From Micromonospora sp. WMMD1082 (lineage in GTDB: Bacteria > Actinomycetota > Actinomycetes > Mycobacteriales > Micromonosporaceae): a DNA stretch of 64,000 nt. Below the pieces are notes generated by a model. It searched no databases. It was not told the origin of the DNA and saw only the letters and a program-made list of their open reading frames with translations. Position 1 is the stretch's first letter; each line of letters starts with the position of its first letter. Location: positions 1,302,001-1,366,000 of the forward strand of contig NZ_JARUBM010000002.1 in NCBI RefSeq assembly GCF_029626175.1, in the 5' to 3' direction. The position numbers and the translations under genes are program-made. This document shows positions 1 to 10,200 of this stretch, in pieces.

Positions 1-60
1 CGCGAGTGGGTGCATACTCGGCGGTGCCGTTTCGTCTTGGCGAGGAGAGGGGTGCCGTAG

Positions 61-933
61 GTGGAGTTTCGCAAGGCAAAGCCGGTCAGCCTGCGGGGTA
101 ACCAGCAGTTCTCGGAGAAGTGGCTACAAGGTTTGATCGCCGAGGACCCGAGCCTGCTCGGGTTGGGCGACCTGGTGTTGATGCAGGCGGAGCGGCGGCA
201 ACCGCGGGCAGGCCGGCTGGACCTGCTCCTCGTGGACCCGGACGAGCCCACCCGATACGAGGTGGAGATCCAGCTCGGTCCCACCGACGAGGCGCACATC
301 ATCCGCACCATCGAGTACTGGGACATCGAGCGGTCCCGGTACCCGCAGTACGAGCACGTCGCGGTGCTGGTCGCCGAGGACATCACCAGCCGGTTCCTGA
401 ACGTGATCAGCCTGTTCAACCGGGCCATCCCGCTTGTTGCCATTCAAATGCGTGCCCTCAACGTGGGCGGGACGCTGACGTTGAGTGCCACGACCGTACT
501 GGACGTCACCCGGTTGGGCACGGATGAAGAAGACGAGCCAGGGCAGGCGACCGACCGGTCGTACTGGGTGCAACGCAGCTCGTCGGCGTCGGTATCGATC
601 GCAGACGAGGTGCTGGCGCTGGTCAACACCATCACGCCCGGTATGCAGCTGAAGTACAACAAGCACTACATCGGTCTGGCCCGCGATGGCATCGCCGACA
701 ACTTCGTGCAAGTGCGACCGCGGCGCAGTCACGCGGTGTTGGAGATCCGGCTGCCACGCAGCGACGAGACCAGCGCCCTGTTGGATGCTTCCGGCCTCGA
801 CGTGTTGTCGTACGCGACGCGGTGGGGCCGGTACCGGATGAGCGTCAACTCGGCCCACATCGCCGCGCACCAGCGCCTGCTACTCGACCTGATCCGGCAA
901 GCGGCCGGAACCCCAGCGCCGGACAACGACTGA
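61..933 (+). CDS. PD-(D/E)XK-like hypothetical protein
   Basis: A 290-aa protein read from a GTG start; the purine-rich GGAGAGG upstream could serve as ribosome binding site. I do not recognise an exact family. The segment around residues 52-72 (RLDLLL, then YEVEIQLG) has the spacing of a PD-(D/E)XK nuclease core: an Asp on one strand and an ExQ variant of ExK on the next. The following acidic helix carries EYWDIERSRYPQYEH. This layout is common in predicted defence or repair nucleases of actinobacteria. It stands alone, convergent with a truncated gene. Nuclease function is inferred from the motif only. Confidence 0.6.
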   Translation: MEFRKAKPVSLRGNQQFSEKWLQGLIAEDPSLLGLGDLVLMQAERRQPRAGRLDLLLVDPDEPTRYEVEIQLGPTDEAHIIRTIEYWDIERSRYPQYEHVAVLVAEDITSRFLNVISLFNRAIPLVAIQMRALNVGGTLTLSATTVLDVTRLGTDEEDEPGQATDRSYWVQRSSSASVSIADEVLALVNTITPGMQLKYNKHYIGLARDGIADNFVQVRPRRSHAVLEIRLPRSDETSALLDASGLDVLSYATRWGRYRMSVNSAHIAAHQRLLLDLIRQAAGTPAPDND

Positions 934-996
934 CGCCGTACACAAACGCTGCCTCCTTCGGCTGACCCTGGGCTGCCGCCGGCCGGGCCTACCGAT

Positions 997-1469
997 TCAA
1001 TCTCTGGGGATCGCGCCTGTCTCGATGGCGTCGAACTTGCGACGCAGCGCCCGTAGATCACTTTGAGTGACGTCGCTGGATGTGGCGACGGAGACTTGGC
1101 CGTAGATCCGCGGCCAGTGGTCGACGATCCGCTCCTGCAGGTCGCCCGTCGTCTCGATGACCATCAGCCGCTCAAGGACCGACAGCGTGTGCCGAAGATA
1201 GGCCATCCACGTAACCAGGTCGCTCGTCTCCAGTTCGTGCGCCGCCTCGAACTGATCCATCGCGTCGTCGTAGTACGCCGACAGCAGGGTCTCGTCGCTA
1301 CGCGCCGCCTTGGCTAGCAGCACGACGCCGAGCGTGGTGAGACTGTACGAGTCCCTGACCAGGGTGACCGCGCGACGGGCGTACGACTCCGCCCGAGACA
1401 GCAATTCCGGCCGCAGCTCGCCCTCGTGCCGACTCATGATCGCCCGCTGCTCCCAGAAACGGTTCACGA
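997..1469 (-). pseudogene. C-terminal fragment of a helical (TPR-like) protein cut by an IS256 element
   Basis: About 156 residues of helical protein (SRAESYARRAVTLVRDSY, then DQFEAAHELETSDLVTW) with TPR-like spacing. The frame stays open through its apparent start directly into the left end of the IS256-family element at 1470, so this looks like the C-terminal remnant of a longer gene whose 5' part was lost at the insertion. No matching 5' part is visible on the far side of the insertion. The original function is unknown; such repeats are frequent at the C-terminus of STAND-type proteins, but that is only a suggestion. Confidence 0.5.
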
Positions 1470-1517
1470 GGGACTGTAAGACGAACGGTGTAACTCCTGA
1501 TCAAGGAGGAGCACCTG

Positions 1518-2819
1518 ATGTCTGATGGATCGATGGCCGCCGTGGATACTGCCGCGGTGGTGAAGAACGGGCCGGGACAACCGGCGGAGGGTCTCGACGG
1601 GGAACTCGTCGCCCAGATCGTGGAGCAGGCCCGTGCGGCGGGTCTGCAGCTGACCGGCGACGGTGGTCTGCTGCAGCAGCTCACGAAGCGAGTCCTGGAA
1701 TCAGCGCTCGAGGGCGAAATCACCGATCACCTGGGCTATGACAAGGGCGACCCGGCGGGCAAGAACGGCGGGAACTCCCGCAACGGTGTGCGGGCCAAGA
1801 CGGTGCTCACCGATGTCGGACCGGTCGAGATTGACGTGCCGCGCGACCGGGAGGGGTCGTTCGCTCCGCAGATCGTCCGCAAGCGGCAGCGTCGGTTGTC
1901 CGGCGTGGACGACATGGTCATCTCGCTGTCCGCCAAGGGCCTGACCACCGGGGAGATCCAGGCCCACCTCGCCGAGGTCTACGGCGCCGACGTGTCACGG
2001 CAGACGATCTCGACGATCACCGACAAGGTCGTCGAGGGCATGACCGAGTGGCAGAACCGGCCCTTGGACCCGGTCTACCCGGTGATCTTCCTCGACGCGG
2101 TGCACGTGAAGATCCGCGACGGGAAGGTCGCCAACCGGCCCATCTACCTGGCCCTGGCCGTCACCGTCGAGGGCACCCGGGACATCCTCGGGCTGTGGGC
2201 CGGTGACGGCGGTGAGGGCGCCAAGTTCTGGCTGCAGGTCCTCACCAAGCTGAAGAACCGCGGCGTCGCGGACGCGTGCATGGTCGTCTGTGACGGGCTC
2301 AAAGGGCTGCCCGACGCGATCGGCGAGGTGTGGCCCGAAGCGGTGGTGCAGACCTGCGTGATCCATCTGCTGAGGGCGTCGTTCCGGTATGCCGGCCGGC
2401 AGCACTGGGACGCCATCGCGAAAGCTCTGCGGCCGGTCTACACCGCGCCGACCGAGCCGGCTGCCCGAGCCCGGTTCGCCGAGTTCACCGAGGCCTGGGG
2501 CGGGAAATATCCGGCGATCGTGCGGCTGTGGGAGCAGGCGTGGGCCGAGTTCGTGCCGTTCCTGGCCTTCGACGCCGAGATCCGCACCGTCGTCTGTTCC
2601 ACCAACGCCATCGAGAGCGTCAACGCCCGCATTCGCCGCGCCGTCCGCGCCCGCGGCCACTTCCCCAACGAGGCCGCCGCGCTGAAATGCGTCTACCTCG
2701 CCGTGATGAGCCTCGACCCCACCGGGCAGGGCCGCCGGCGGTGGACGATCCGCTGGAAACCAGCCCTCAACGCCTTCGACATCGCCTTCGAAGGACGCCT
2801 GTCCGCAGGCCGCAAGTAG
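1518..2819 (+). CDS. IS256-family transposase
   Basis: A 433-aa DDE transposase of the IS256/MULE class. Recognisable features are the N-terminal LQQLTKRVLESALEGEITDHLGYDKGD region, the RNGVRAKTVLTDVGPVEIDVPRDR strand region, the catalytic core IFLDAVHVKIRD and VVCDGLKGLP, and the C-terminal CSTNAIESVNARIRR signature with the last acidic residue. Length is normal. It starts at ATG 1518, about 7 bp after AAGGAGGA. The reading frame is intact, although the element's right end is broken by another IS, so it may no longer transpose. Confidence 0.93.
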   Translation: MSDGSMAAVDTAAVVKNGPGQPAEGLDGELVAQIVEQARAAGLQLTGDGGLLQQLTKRVLESALEGEITDHLGYDKGDPAGKNGGNSRNGVRAKTVLTDVGPVEIDVPRDREGSFAPQIVRKRQRRLSGVDDMVISLSAKGLTTGEIQAHLAEVYGADVSRQTISTITDKVVEGMTEWQNRPLDPVYPVIFLDAVHVKIRDGKVANRPIYLALAVTVEGTRDILGLWAGDGGEGAKFWLQVLTKLKNRGVADACMVVCDGLKGLPDAIGEVWPEAVVQTCVIHLLRASFRYAGRQHWDAIAKALRPVYTAPTEPAARARFAEFTEAWGGKYPAIVRLWEQAWAEFVPFLAFDAEIRTVVCSTNAIESVNARIRRAVRARGHFPNEAAALKCVYLAVMSLDPTGQGRRRWTIRWKPALNAFDIAFEGRLSAGRK

Positions 2820-2850
2820 ACGTCAACAACCCGAGTTACACCGTTCGTTT

Positions 2851-4478
2851 GGCTCTGTCTCACATTCGGTGGTGACGGAGGGTGCCGGTTAGCCGAGCAG
2901 GATTCGGTGTCGTAGAAGGTCGAACCCGGCGCGTCCGTACATTTGCCGCTTGATCAATTTGGTTTTGGTGTTGACGCCTTCGGTGCCGCCGTTGTGGAAG
3001 GGGGTTGTCAGGGCGGCGTTGACGGCGTCGCGGTCCAGGCCGAGGCCGCGGGTGAAGGTGTGTAGGTGGGGCAGGTCCGTTGTTGTGACCTCGGTGATCC
3101 ATGTGTCGAGACGGTGGTCGTTGCCGGCTGCGGGTGTGAGGAGGCTGGCGAACGAGCCGATGAAGCCGGTCAGCGTGGTCATCTCCGGGCAGGCGGCGGT
3201 GAGGGCGTCGACGAGCGACCGTTGGTGGTCTGTGAGCTGATCGGGTGGGGTCAGGAGGTAGCGGGTGAGGCGTCGGGGTGACAGGGCTGGGCGGTCGGCT
3301 TCGACGCGGCCTTGGGTGATGTAGCGGTAGAGCAGGTTGAGGCTGCCGGTGTAGCCCAGTTCCCTGATCTCGGCGAGGAGTTGGGTGGCGCCGACGGCGG
3401 GGTCCTGTTGGCGGCGTTGGCGTAGGTGGGCGCGGTAGGGGTCGACGAGGGTGGGCCGGTACTGGGGTGCGCGGACCAGACGTTCGGGTTGGCTGATGCG
3501 GGCGTAGCGTTTGATGGTGTTGAGGCCGAGGTTGAGGCGGCGGGCGCATTCGAGTAGGCCGACGCCCTTGTCGAGCAGATCGTGGACCTGCTGCCACCGC
3601 TGCCGGGTGGTCACGGCCCGGATGCCGTCCTGGGGCGGTAGGCCGGTGGTGGCCCAGCACGTGCTGTGTGCGGTGACTTCTTTGCGGACGGCTTCGGCGA
3701 GGTTGTGCCACAGGTGCCAGCGATCGGCGACCTGCACCGCCTGGGGTAGGGCGCGGCGGACCGCTTCGGCGTAGGCGCCGGAGGAGTCCCGGCACACTAT
3801 CTCGACACCGGGATGCTCACACAGCCACGTCTCCAACGTGTGGGCCTTGCGGTCGGGCAGCACATCGATGCGCTCACGGGTGACCGCGTCGATCAGGACG
3901 GTGGCGTAACGGCGACGACGACACAACGCGAAGTCGTCGACCCCGAGCACGCGGGGCACCCGCCGCTGCGGCAACGGAATACGCAGCAGCGCCCGCAGGG
4001 CAGTGTGCCGGGACATGACGACCATCGCCAGGACCGACATCAGGCGAGCACCGGCCCGGCCGGCCAGCTGACGCACGACCGCAGCCACCTGCGAAATCAA
4101 CCGGGACGTGCGACGCTGGTAACGCTCCAGAACTCCCGGAAGCTGCTCCCGGAACGTGCGACGGCAGCCCTGCGTCGGGCACACCAGACGGCGCACTCGT
4201 ACCCGCAGCACCACCGGCCGGGCATCGACCGGCACATCCGCCAGAGTCCGCTGGTGATACCCGTGCACCCGGCCCGTCACCACCTTGCAGCCCGGACACG
4301 CCACCGTCGCTTCAGGAGTCCGAGCCCGCACCAGAATCCGCTCGCCCTCGTCCGTGACGTCATCGATCACCAGCGGGGACAACCCCGAGAACACCATCTT
4401 CGTCAGATCATCGATCTTGCACACATGACCTCAACGACATCGATTACCTTCGGTCACCACCGAATGTGAGACAGAGCC
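2851..4478 (-). mobile_element. ISL3-family insertion sequence
   Basis: A 1628-bp element bounded by perfect 26-bp inverted repeats (GGCTCTGTCTCACATTCGGT at 2851, its complement ending at 4478). It is flanked by an 8-bp direct repeat GTTCGTTT at 2843-2850 and 4479-4486, the duplication length expected for ISL3. The target is the right inverted repeat of the surrounding IS256-family element, so this insertion is the younger of the two. Its transposase is intact, so it could still be mobile. Confidence 0.95.
2889..4424 (-). CDS. ISL3-family transposase
   Basis: A 511-aa transposase. The N-terminal zinc-binding part has CPGC near residue 43 and CPTQGC near residue 82. The DDE core reads VLGVDDFALCRRRRYATVLID, then VEIVCRDSSGAYAEAVRRALPQAVQVADRWHLWHN, which are characteristic of ISL3; the C-terminal FHNGGTEGVNTKTKLIKRQMYGRAGF completes the family pattern. 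Length is slightly above the usual 400-440 aa because of the middle HTH-like insert (CARRLNLGLNTIKRYAR). It is the only gene of its element and appears intact. Confidence 0.95.
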   Translation of the reverse strand: MCKIDDLTKMVFSGLSPLVIDDVTDEGERILVRARTPEATVACPGCKVVTGRVHGYHQRTLADVPVDARPVVLRVRVRRLVCPTQGCRRTFREQLPGVLERYQRRTSRLISQVAAVVRQLAGRAGARLMSVLAMVVMSRHTALRALLRIPLPQRRVPRVLGVDDFALCRRRRYATVLIDAVTRERIDVLPDRKAHTLETWLCEHPGVEIVCRDSSGAYAEAVRRALPQAVQVADRWHLWHNLAEAVRKEVTAHSTCWATTGLPPQDGIRAVTTRQRWQQVHDLLDKGVGLLECARRLNLGLNTIKRYARISQPERLVRAPQYRPTLVDPYRAHLRQRRQQDPAVGATQLLAEIRELGYTGSLNLLYRYITQGRVEADRPALSPRRLTRYLLTPPDQLTDHQRSLVDALTAACPEMTTLTGFIGSFASLLTPAAGNDHRLDTWITEVTTTDLPHLHTFTRGLGLDRDAVNAALTTPFHNGGTEGVNTKTKLIKRQMYGRAGFDLLRHRILLG

Positions 4479-4495
4479 GTTCGTTTGACAGACCC

Positions 4496-4594
4496 CTTCA
4501 CCCGAAGCTGCTGGACAGCTTGTCGTACCAAGGTTCCAGGTCGGAGCTAGAGACGACGCTGCGGAGGTTTGTACTTCACGAACGAGCCGACTAG
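4496..4594 (+). pseudogene. C-terminal remnant of an unidentified gene
   Basis: Immediately right of the IS256-family element a plus-strand frame stays open for 32 codons and ends in TAG. It encodes LHPKLLDSLSYQGSRSELET and continues to LRRFVLHERAD. The residue mix looks like genuine protein rather than chance high-GC frame. It has no start of its own and was presumably the tail of a gene removed by the insertion or a linked deletion. No family can be assigned. Confidence 0.4.
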
Positions 4595-4772
4595 CAGGCT
4601 GTGGGCGTTGCGTTCGCGCTGGCTCTTCCGGCCGAGGCCCCTGGCAATCCGCACCATGCCCTGACTTGGCTCACGATCATGGATCCCGAGCGGGCTCGTT
4701 GCGCTGACCTGCGGGTTCTTGGCTCCTCGTGAGCGGATCTACGCACTAATTCTGGGGTCGTAGGGTGGGCTG

Positions 4773-5146
4773 ATGTCTCCGTATGTGCGCACGGTGAGGA
4801 CCGTGTCTGGCGCGAGGGCGGTGCAGATCGTGTACTCCTCGCGGCGAGGGTCGCGCGACATCAAGCACATCGGGTCGACGCACGACGATGCTCGAGCTGG
4901 AGGTGTTGAGGGCGGTCGCTCGGCAGCGTTTGTCCGCGGGCCAGGGCGAGTTGGACCTAGGCCTGGAGCGCTCTGAGCCCGCCCAGCGGAGTGCGGGTGG
5001 TCCATTGCCGATCACGTCATCGCGAATGGGTCACCTGTGGGACGCTCTCACGCACGCCTACCAGGTGCTCGGGTTCGAGCACGCCGCGGGCTCAGACGAC
5101 GTGTTCCGGCAGCTCGTGTTGGCCCGGATCATCGATACGTGCCTAG
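4773..5146 (+). pseudogene. IS1634-like transposase, N-terminal remnant
   Basis: The start MSPYVRTVRTVSGARAVQIV aligns by eye with the N-terminus of the intact IS1634-family transposase elsewhere in this window (MAWIRRVRTASGATAVQIAE). The frame shifts near 4890 and continues as LEVLRAVARQRLSAGQGELD, then WDALTHAYQVLGFEHAAGSDDVFRQLVLARIID, matching the same family's second segment. Homology stops exactly where the IS701-family element is inserted, and nothing resembling the rest follows on its far side. The gene is therefore frameshifted and truncated. Confidence 0.75.
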
Positions 5147-6581
5147 TAGTGCTTTGTCATGATCGTGGCTGGTGTGGACGTTTTCGTCTGGTGGGGAAGC
5201 GGGTTTTGCAGGTGGGGCACGCGCCGTTCAGCCTGGTCAGGAGGGCTTGTAGTTCGCGGAGTAGGGCGTAGAGGGTCAGGCCGGCGCGGGGGCTTTTGGG
5301 TCGAGGCGTTGCAGGGTGCAGAAGGCGTGGGCGGCGGAGACGAGGGTGACGTGGTGGTGCCAGCCTTGCCAGGTGCGGCCTTCGTAGTGGTCGAGGCCGA
5401 GTCCGGTTTTCAGTTCGCGGTAGTCGTGTTCGATGCGCCAGCGGAGTTTCGCCCATCGGATGAGGGTGCGTTTCGGTGTGGTGGCGGGCAGGTTCGACAG
5501 CCAGTACTTGGTGGGTTCGTCGCGGTCGGGTGGCCATTCGGCGATCAGCCACGCTTCGGGTAGGTCCTGATCGCGGTGGGCGGCGAGCAGGGTCCGTCCG
5601 GCTGGACGGACCCGCAGGAACACGAACCGGGAGTGCATCTTCACCGGCGCGGGTGCGCGAACCATGACGCCAGGACACCGGCTGGGCTGCGGCCGCGCCG
5701 TGGCACAGGACCAGATCTTTGACCGAGGTCGCCGGCTCCGGTATCGGAGTGTCGGTCGCCGGCCTGTCCACGCCGCCGGTGGCGCGGTCCGTGCCGCTTC
5801 CTGCCGTTGAACGCCGATCGTGGTGGCCACCTGCACCACATAGGACAAGCCACGCTCCGTCAGGCCGTGGCGGAACTCGCCGCTGTCGCCGTATCCGGCG
5901 TCCGCCACGATCACCGGCGGCGTCAGCCCTCACCCGATCACCTCGTCGATCATGTCCAACCCGAGGCGCCACTTCTCCCGATGCCCGACCTCGTCACGGA
6001 TCTGCGACCGCGCACGCCGCGCATCGACATCAGCCGCAGCGGCCGGCGAGGCGGGGTCCCACGACTCAGGCAGGAACAACCGCCAGTCCACCGGACACGA
6101 CGCGGTATCAGTGACCAGGTTCAGACTCACCCCGATCTGACAGTTGGTGACCTTGCCCGCCGTACCGGTGTACTGCCGGGCCACACCCGGCGACGCCGCG
6201 CCGCACTTGAGCCAACCGGTGTCATCCAAAGCCCACGCCGCCGGCCCGATCGCCTCATTCATCCGCACCGCCAGCCGCCGCCGCACCGGCACCACGTCCC
6301 ACGGACTGTTCGTCACGAAATGGTTCAACGCCTGATCATGCACACCCGGCAGACGACCCGCCATCGGCTGGATCGACTTACGCCGCCCGTCCACTATCAA
6401 CCCACGCACGTACTGCCCAGCCCGGTCCTGCCACCCGGCGCGAGTCAACGACCCGAACACCTCACCGGTGAACTCGGCCAGACCGTCACCCACACGCTCT
6501 ACTTCCCGAACATCCACACCGGAGCCAACGACTCAACCCACCAACAATCATCGAAATATACCAAAAAGTGACAAAGCACTA
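5147..6581 (-). mobile_element. IS701-family insertion sequence
   Basis: A 1435-bp element with perfect 13-bp terminal inverted repeats (TAGTGCTTTGTCA at the left, TGACAAAGCACTA at the right), flanked by the 4-bp direct repeat CTAG at 5143-5146 and 6582-6585. A 4-bp duplication at a YTAG-like target is the known habit of IS701. It interrupts an IS1634-like transposase remnant. Its own transposase is damaged, so it would need a complete copy elsewhere to move. Confidence 0.9.
5157..6517 (-). pseudogene. IS701-family transposase with in-frame stop and C-terminal frameshift
   Basis: The N-terminal half (start at 6517; WQDRAGQYVRGLIVDGRRKS, ALDDTGWLKCG, SQIRDEVGHREKWRLGLDMIDEVIG) stops at a TGA at 5930-5932. 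The next in-frame codons read GLTPPVIVADAGYGD, the second catalytic Asp region, so the TGA sits where a Trp codon is expected (IGWGLTPP in relatives). The frame then runs to 5276, but the zinc-binding tail (GLTLYALLRELQALL, CPTCKTRFP) is in another frame, pointing to an indel near the G run at about 5290. Two lesions make a functional enzyme unlikely unless one is a sequencing error. Confidence 0.85.
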
Positions 6582-6720
6582 CTAGCATTTGACAGCAACC
6601 GTGACAGCAACTGGAGCGAACGACCACTACCGTCAGCGCATCGGGCAGCGCTACCAACACGCTCGTAGTGGCTACGTCGCACCATAACCAAACGGCTTTC
6701 GCCCTGCACCGTCCTCGGCA

Positions 6721-7203
6721 TTAGGCGAAACGATCACACGACACAAGCCGACTCAAGAAGTCTTCAAAGGATACAGCTAGACGCCTGACTACTCGGTCTT
6801 CGTCGATGTACGCAACGGCGGGGTCACCCTCATCACCGGACGCCGAATAGTCAAGCATGACCGCATCATGGCCGGCCGACGGCATGTCACAAATAACGAC
6901 TCCAATCTCCGGATAACCCCACTCTGCAATCATATCGGCGCTACCCAGGCCAGACGTGGAATCAATTCCCCACTCGCCACCTATTCCACGAATCGCGCTA
7001 ATCTGAATGTGATCAGGAGCCCAAGACGTACTGAAGTCGGTCGGATAGCAACGGCGCCGAGGGACCCCCCCGTTGCGCTGAAGCAGCAGCTTAACGTAGC
7101 TGCGCGGCAAGCGTACACCCAAGCTTTCCTCTGCCTGACGCACCCTGCCAGCATCCAGCTGTGGGCCGGTGTAGTAATCATTATCTTCGAATACCTCGAT
7201 CAT
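6721..7203 (-). CDS. SMI1/KNR4 (SUKH) family immunity protein
   Basis: A 160-aa protein with the SUKH layout: an N-terminal helix QAEESLGVRLPRSYVKLLLQRNGGV (approach-and-strand motif with the conserved NGG), a middle GIDSTSGLGSADMIAEWGYPEIGVVICDMPSAGHDAVMLDY strand block, and a final SFEDFLSRL helix. SUKH proteins are neutralising partners of nuclease toxins. It lies 9 bp downstream of the RHS toxin gene on the same strand, exactly the position of a cognate immunity gene. Its GC content is visibly lower than that of the RHS body, like the toxin tip it follows. Specific pairing is inferred from position. Confidence 0.88.
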   Translation of the reverse strand: MIEVFEDNDYYTGPQLDAGRVRQAEESLGVRLPRSYVKLLLQRNGGVPRRRCYPTDFSTSWAPDHIQISAIRGIGGEWGIDSTSGLGSADMIAEWGYPEIGVVICDMPSAGHDAVMLDYSASGDEGDPAVAYIDEDRVVRRLAVSFEDFLSRLVSCDRFA

Positions 7204-7212
7204 AACTTCGCC

Positions 7213-10200
7213 CTAACGCGCAGAGAATCCTCCGGTGTGCCCTGTTTTTGCATGGGGGCCTCTCTCGACTAGCTGCATGAGCCCCGCATCTTGGTGATGA
7301 TGCCACGTGTACCCATCGGGAGTACGATCCAGCCCAGCCGCTCGGTTGGCGCGGGCGAAGTCTGTAGACCGGTTACCGGACAGCTCAATCCGGACGTCAG
7401 GCACATCAGGATGACGCCAGGCCGAGAAGTCAGGATATCCACTTTGATCGAACGGAACACCAGTCTTCGGATGGCTTCCACCAGCTAGGTGCCCATTTCG
7501 TGGGCAACCGTTGGTGTTGTGTACCAGAACCGGGGTGTTGCCAGCGATCACATAGTACGTGTGGGTCTGGTCGACGGTGAGGTCGTACATGGCGGCGACG
7601 CCGTTGTATGCGCGCACTGCACCGACGGGGATGGTGGTGCCGTGGAGGCTGAGGAGGTCTTCGCCTACGGTGAGGTCGCCGCCGTCGATCCAGGTGTCGC
7701 GGGTTTCGCTCCAGAACAGGTGGTGTTGGGTGGTGTTGATGACGGCGGTTGTGCCGTCGGGAAGGTCGACGGTGATGTCGGCGAGTTCGGTGTCGTGGTT
7801 GATGTGGGTGGCGGTGACTTGACGGGGGCGGGTTTCGTCGGTGTTGGGGTCGGTGGCGAGGACCCAGTCACCGGCATTGATGTGTTCGATGGGTTTGGTG
7901 GTGCGGTCGGCCATGACGACTTCGGTGCCGCGGGCGAAGCTGTTGCCCCCGCTGGGCACGAGACAGGCGTCGGTGCCTCGTTTGCCGCGTTTACCTTGGA
8001 GCCATTTGTAGGCGTCTTCCGCGTAGTCGCCGCATTTCCTGGTGCAGCCGGGCAGGAATCCGAGGGCTTCTGCGCCGGCGGCTCTGAAATCGCCTCGGTA
8101 GACGGCAGACGCGAGGGTGGCGATGCCGTATACCGTTTCGGCCCCCCGGCAGATGAGGATCAGCGAGCACCCTAGGTCGTTGGCGAGTTGCCGGGCGAAT
8201 CCGGGTTCGGGCTTTGTCTTTATTTTGGTCTTGGCCGATGCGGCGTATGCCTTCTTGTCGGCGGCTGCTTGGCAGGCGTACGGGCTGCCGTTGGCGCAGT
8301 GGTTTGTTTTTCTGGTCTTGGAGGTAGCGCCTTTACCGACTGGGCCGATCGAGCCGGTTCCCGCTCCCGGGCCGTTGAAGTGGGGGTCACTGCCGACTAG
8401 GAAGTCGGTCCAGATTTTGCCGCTGGGGTCGCTGAAGGTGGTGGGGTTGTTGTTGGCGTAGTGGTAGCCGTTCCATTGTTGTGGGTCGGCGAGGTTTTGG
8501 ATGGGGTCGACGCTGATGAACCGGGCGGTGGTGGGGTCGTATTCGCGGGCGCCGAGGTGGGTGAGGCCGGTGTCGTCTTGGGTGCCGCCGACGAAGCCGC
8601 GGGTGCCGAAGAAGGCGGGCTGGGTAGTACTGCGGTCTTCGCCGTAGGGGAGGAGGCGCTTGCGGTTGGTGGTGTGGTCGTCGGCGTTGATCTGGACTTG
8701 TTCGGTGCCGTGGTGGTCGCTGCCGCTCCAGACCAGGCCGATCAGGGTGCGCACGGCGATGGTGCGGCCTGCCGCGCTGTAGTAGCGGGTGCCGTCGGGT
8801 TGGTTACTGCCGGTGGTGAGGGTGAGTTCGGTGGCGCCGAGGTAGAGGGTGGTCTTGTCGGGTGCGCGGCTGATGAGCCGGTTGCCTTCGGTGTCGTAGA
8901 TGTAGCTGGTTTCGTCGGTGGCTTCGGTGAGGGTGTCGAGGCGGCCTTCGGCGTCCCAGGCCAGTTGCTGCGCCACGCCGGTGTCGGCATGCCGGGTCAG
9001 GGTGTTCCCGGCGGTGTCGTAGGTGAAGGATCGGGTGGGCGTGGCGGCGAGAGGGCCGGTGGCGGTGATGCTGGTGACGGCGTGGGGTCGGCTGGCCCCG
9101 GGATTGGGGTAGGTGTAGGTCCAGGTGGTGTTGCCGGCAGGGTTGTGGTCGGTCTGCTTGGTGCGGTTGCCGACGGTGTCGAATTCCCAGGATCGCCAGT
9201 AGGGGTCGATGCTGCCGCCGCGTTGCGGGGTTTGGTCGCAGGCGGCGGCGGTCGGGGTGTTGCCGGTCCAGGCGGTGGTGAGTCGGCGTAGCGGGTCGTA
9301 GCGGAAGCATTCGATCTGGTCGGCGGTGCCGTCGGTGCTGCCGAGGATGGAGGTGACGTTGCCGATGGCGTCGTAGCGGTAGCCGGTGGCGTACTTGGCG
9401 GTGAAGGCGCCCGGCGTGTTTTCGAGGTCGATGCTGGTGGCGTCGAGTCGGCCGGTCTGCTGGTCGATGCTCTGCGTGAGTCGTACCCGTTTGCCGCTGG
9501 CGCCGAGGAGGAGTTGGTGAGTGGGGCCGTGGGCGTAGTAGCTGGTGGCGGCGACGTAGGTGTCGACGCCGGCCATCGTGGTGGGGTAGCCGTTGTTGTC
9601 GTAGCCGAAGGTCAGGGTTTCGGCAGGTAGCCCACCTGCGGCGGGCTGGGCGCTGGTGGTGACGTGTCCGGCCTTGTCGTAGGTGAAGCTGCTGGTATAG
9701 GTGCCGGCGAGAGCACCTTCGGCTGCCGGGATGGTGATGCTGGTGCCGGTGGGTTCGTAGCGGTCGGTGTAGCCGGTCACCGTGGTGGTGTAGTTACCGC
9801 CGACATCGTGGCGGGTGAAGGAGGTCAACTGTCCCTTGGCGAGGCTGTCGTAGACGTAGCTGGCCAGGCGGGTGCCGGTGCCGACGTCACCGGACCAGCG
9901 GCCGATGGTCCGGGACTTGCCGTCGTACTGGACCGAGGCCTTCTGTCCCCGTCCGTCGATGGTGTAGGAGAGCCGACCGGCGCTGTCGTAGTGGGTAGTG
10001 GTAGTGCCGGCGTCGGGGTCGGTCTTCTGGGCAAGGCGGCCCGCGAGGTCATAGGTGTTGCCCCAGCTGTTGCCGGCTGAGTCGACGACCGCAGTGAGTT
10101 GATCAAGCAGGTCGTAAGTGTAGATGGTGCTCTGGTAGGTGTTCGGGTTGGTGGTCGAGGTGTATTGGTCTAGGCGCGTCGTGTTGCCACGCACGTCGAC

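Larger units (their letters stand above)
1470..4495 (+). mobile_element. IS256-family element, interrupted by an ISL3-family element
   Basis: The left inverted repeat begins at 1470 (GGGACTGTAAG...) and ends in ACGAACGGTGTAACTC. The right repeat starts at 2833 (GAGTTACACCGTTCG) but is split: its outer nine bases lie at 4487-4495, beyond an inserted ISL3-family element. Rejoined, the two repeats match at 24 of 27 positions. Net size without the insertion is about 1390 bp, normal for IS256. No clean target duplication is visible (flanks GGTTCACGA and CTTCACCCG), and the flanking gene fragments are on opposite strands, so flanking DNA may have been rearranged. Confidence 0.85.

Noticed and set aside
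1461..4504. Target duplication TTCAC flanking the first IS256 element
   Set aside because: Only five bases match and the expected 8-bp duplication is absent.
6698..6730. TTTCGCC...GGCGAAA inverted repeat at the end of the SUKH gene as terminator
   Set aside because: It overlaps the stop codon, has a 19-nt loop and no T-run.
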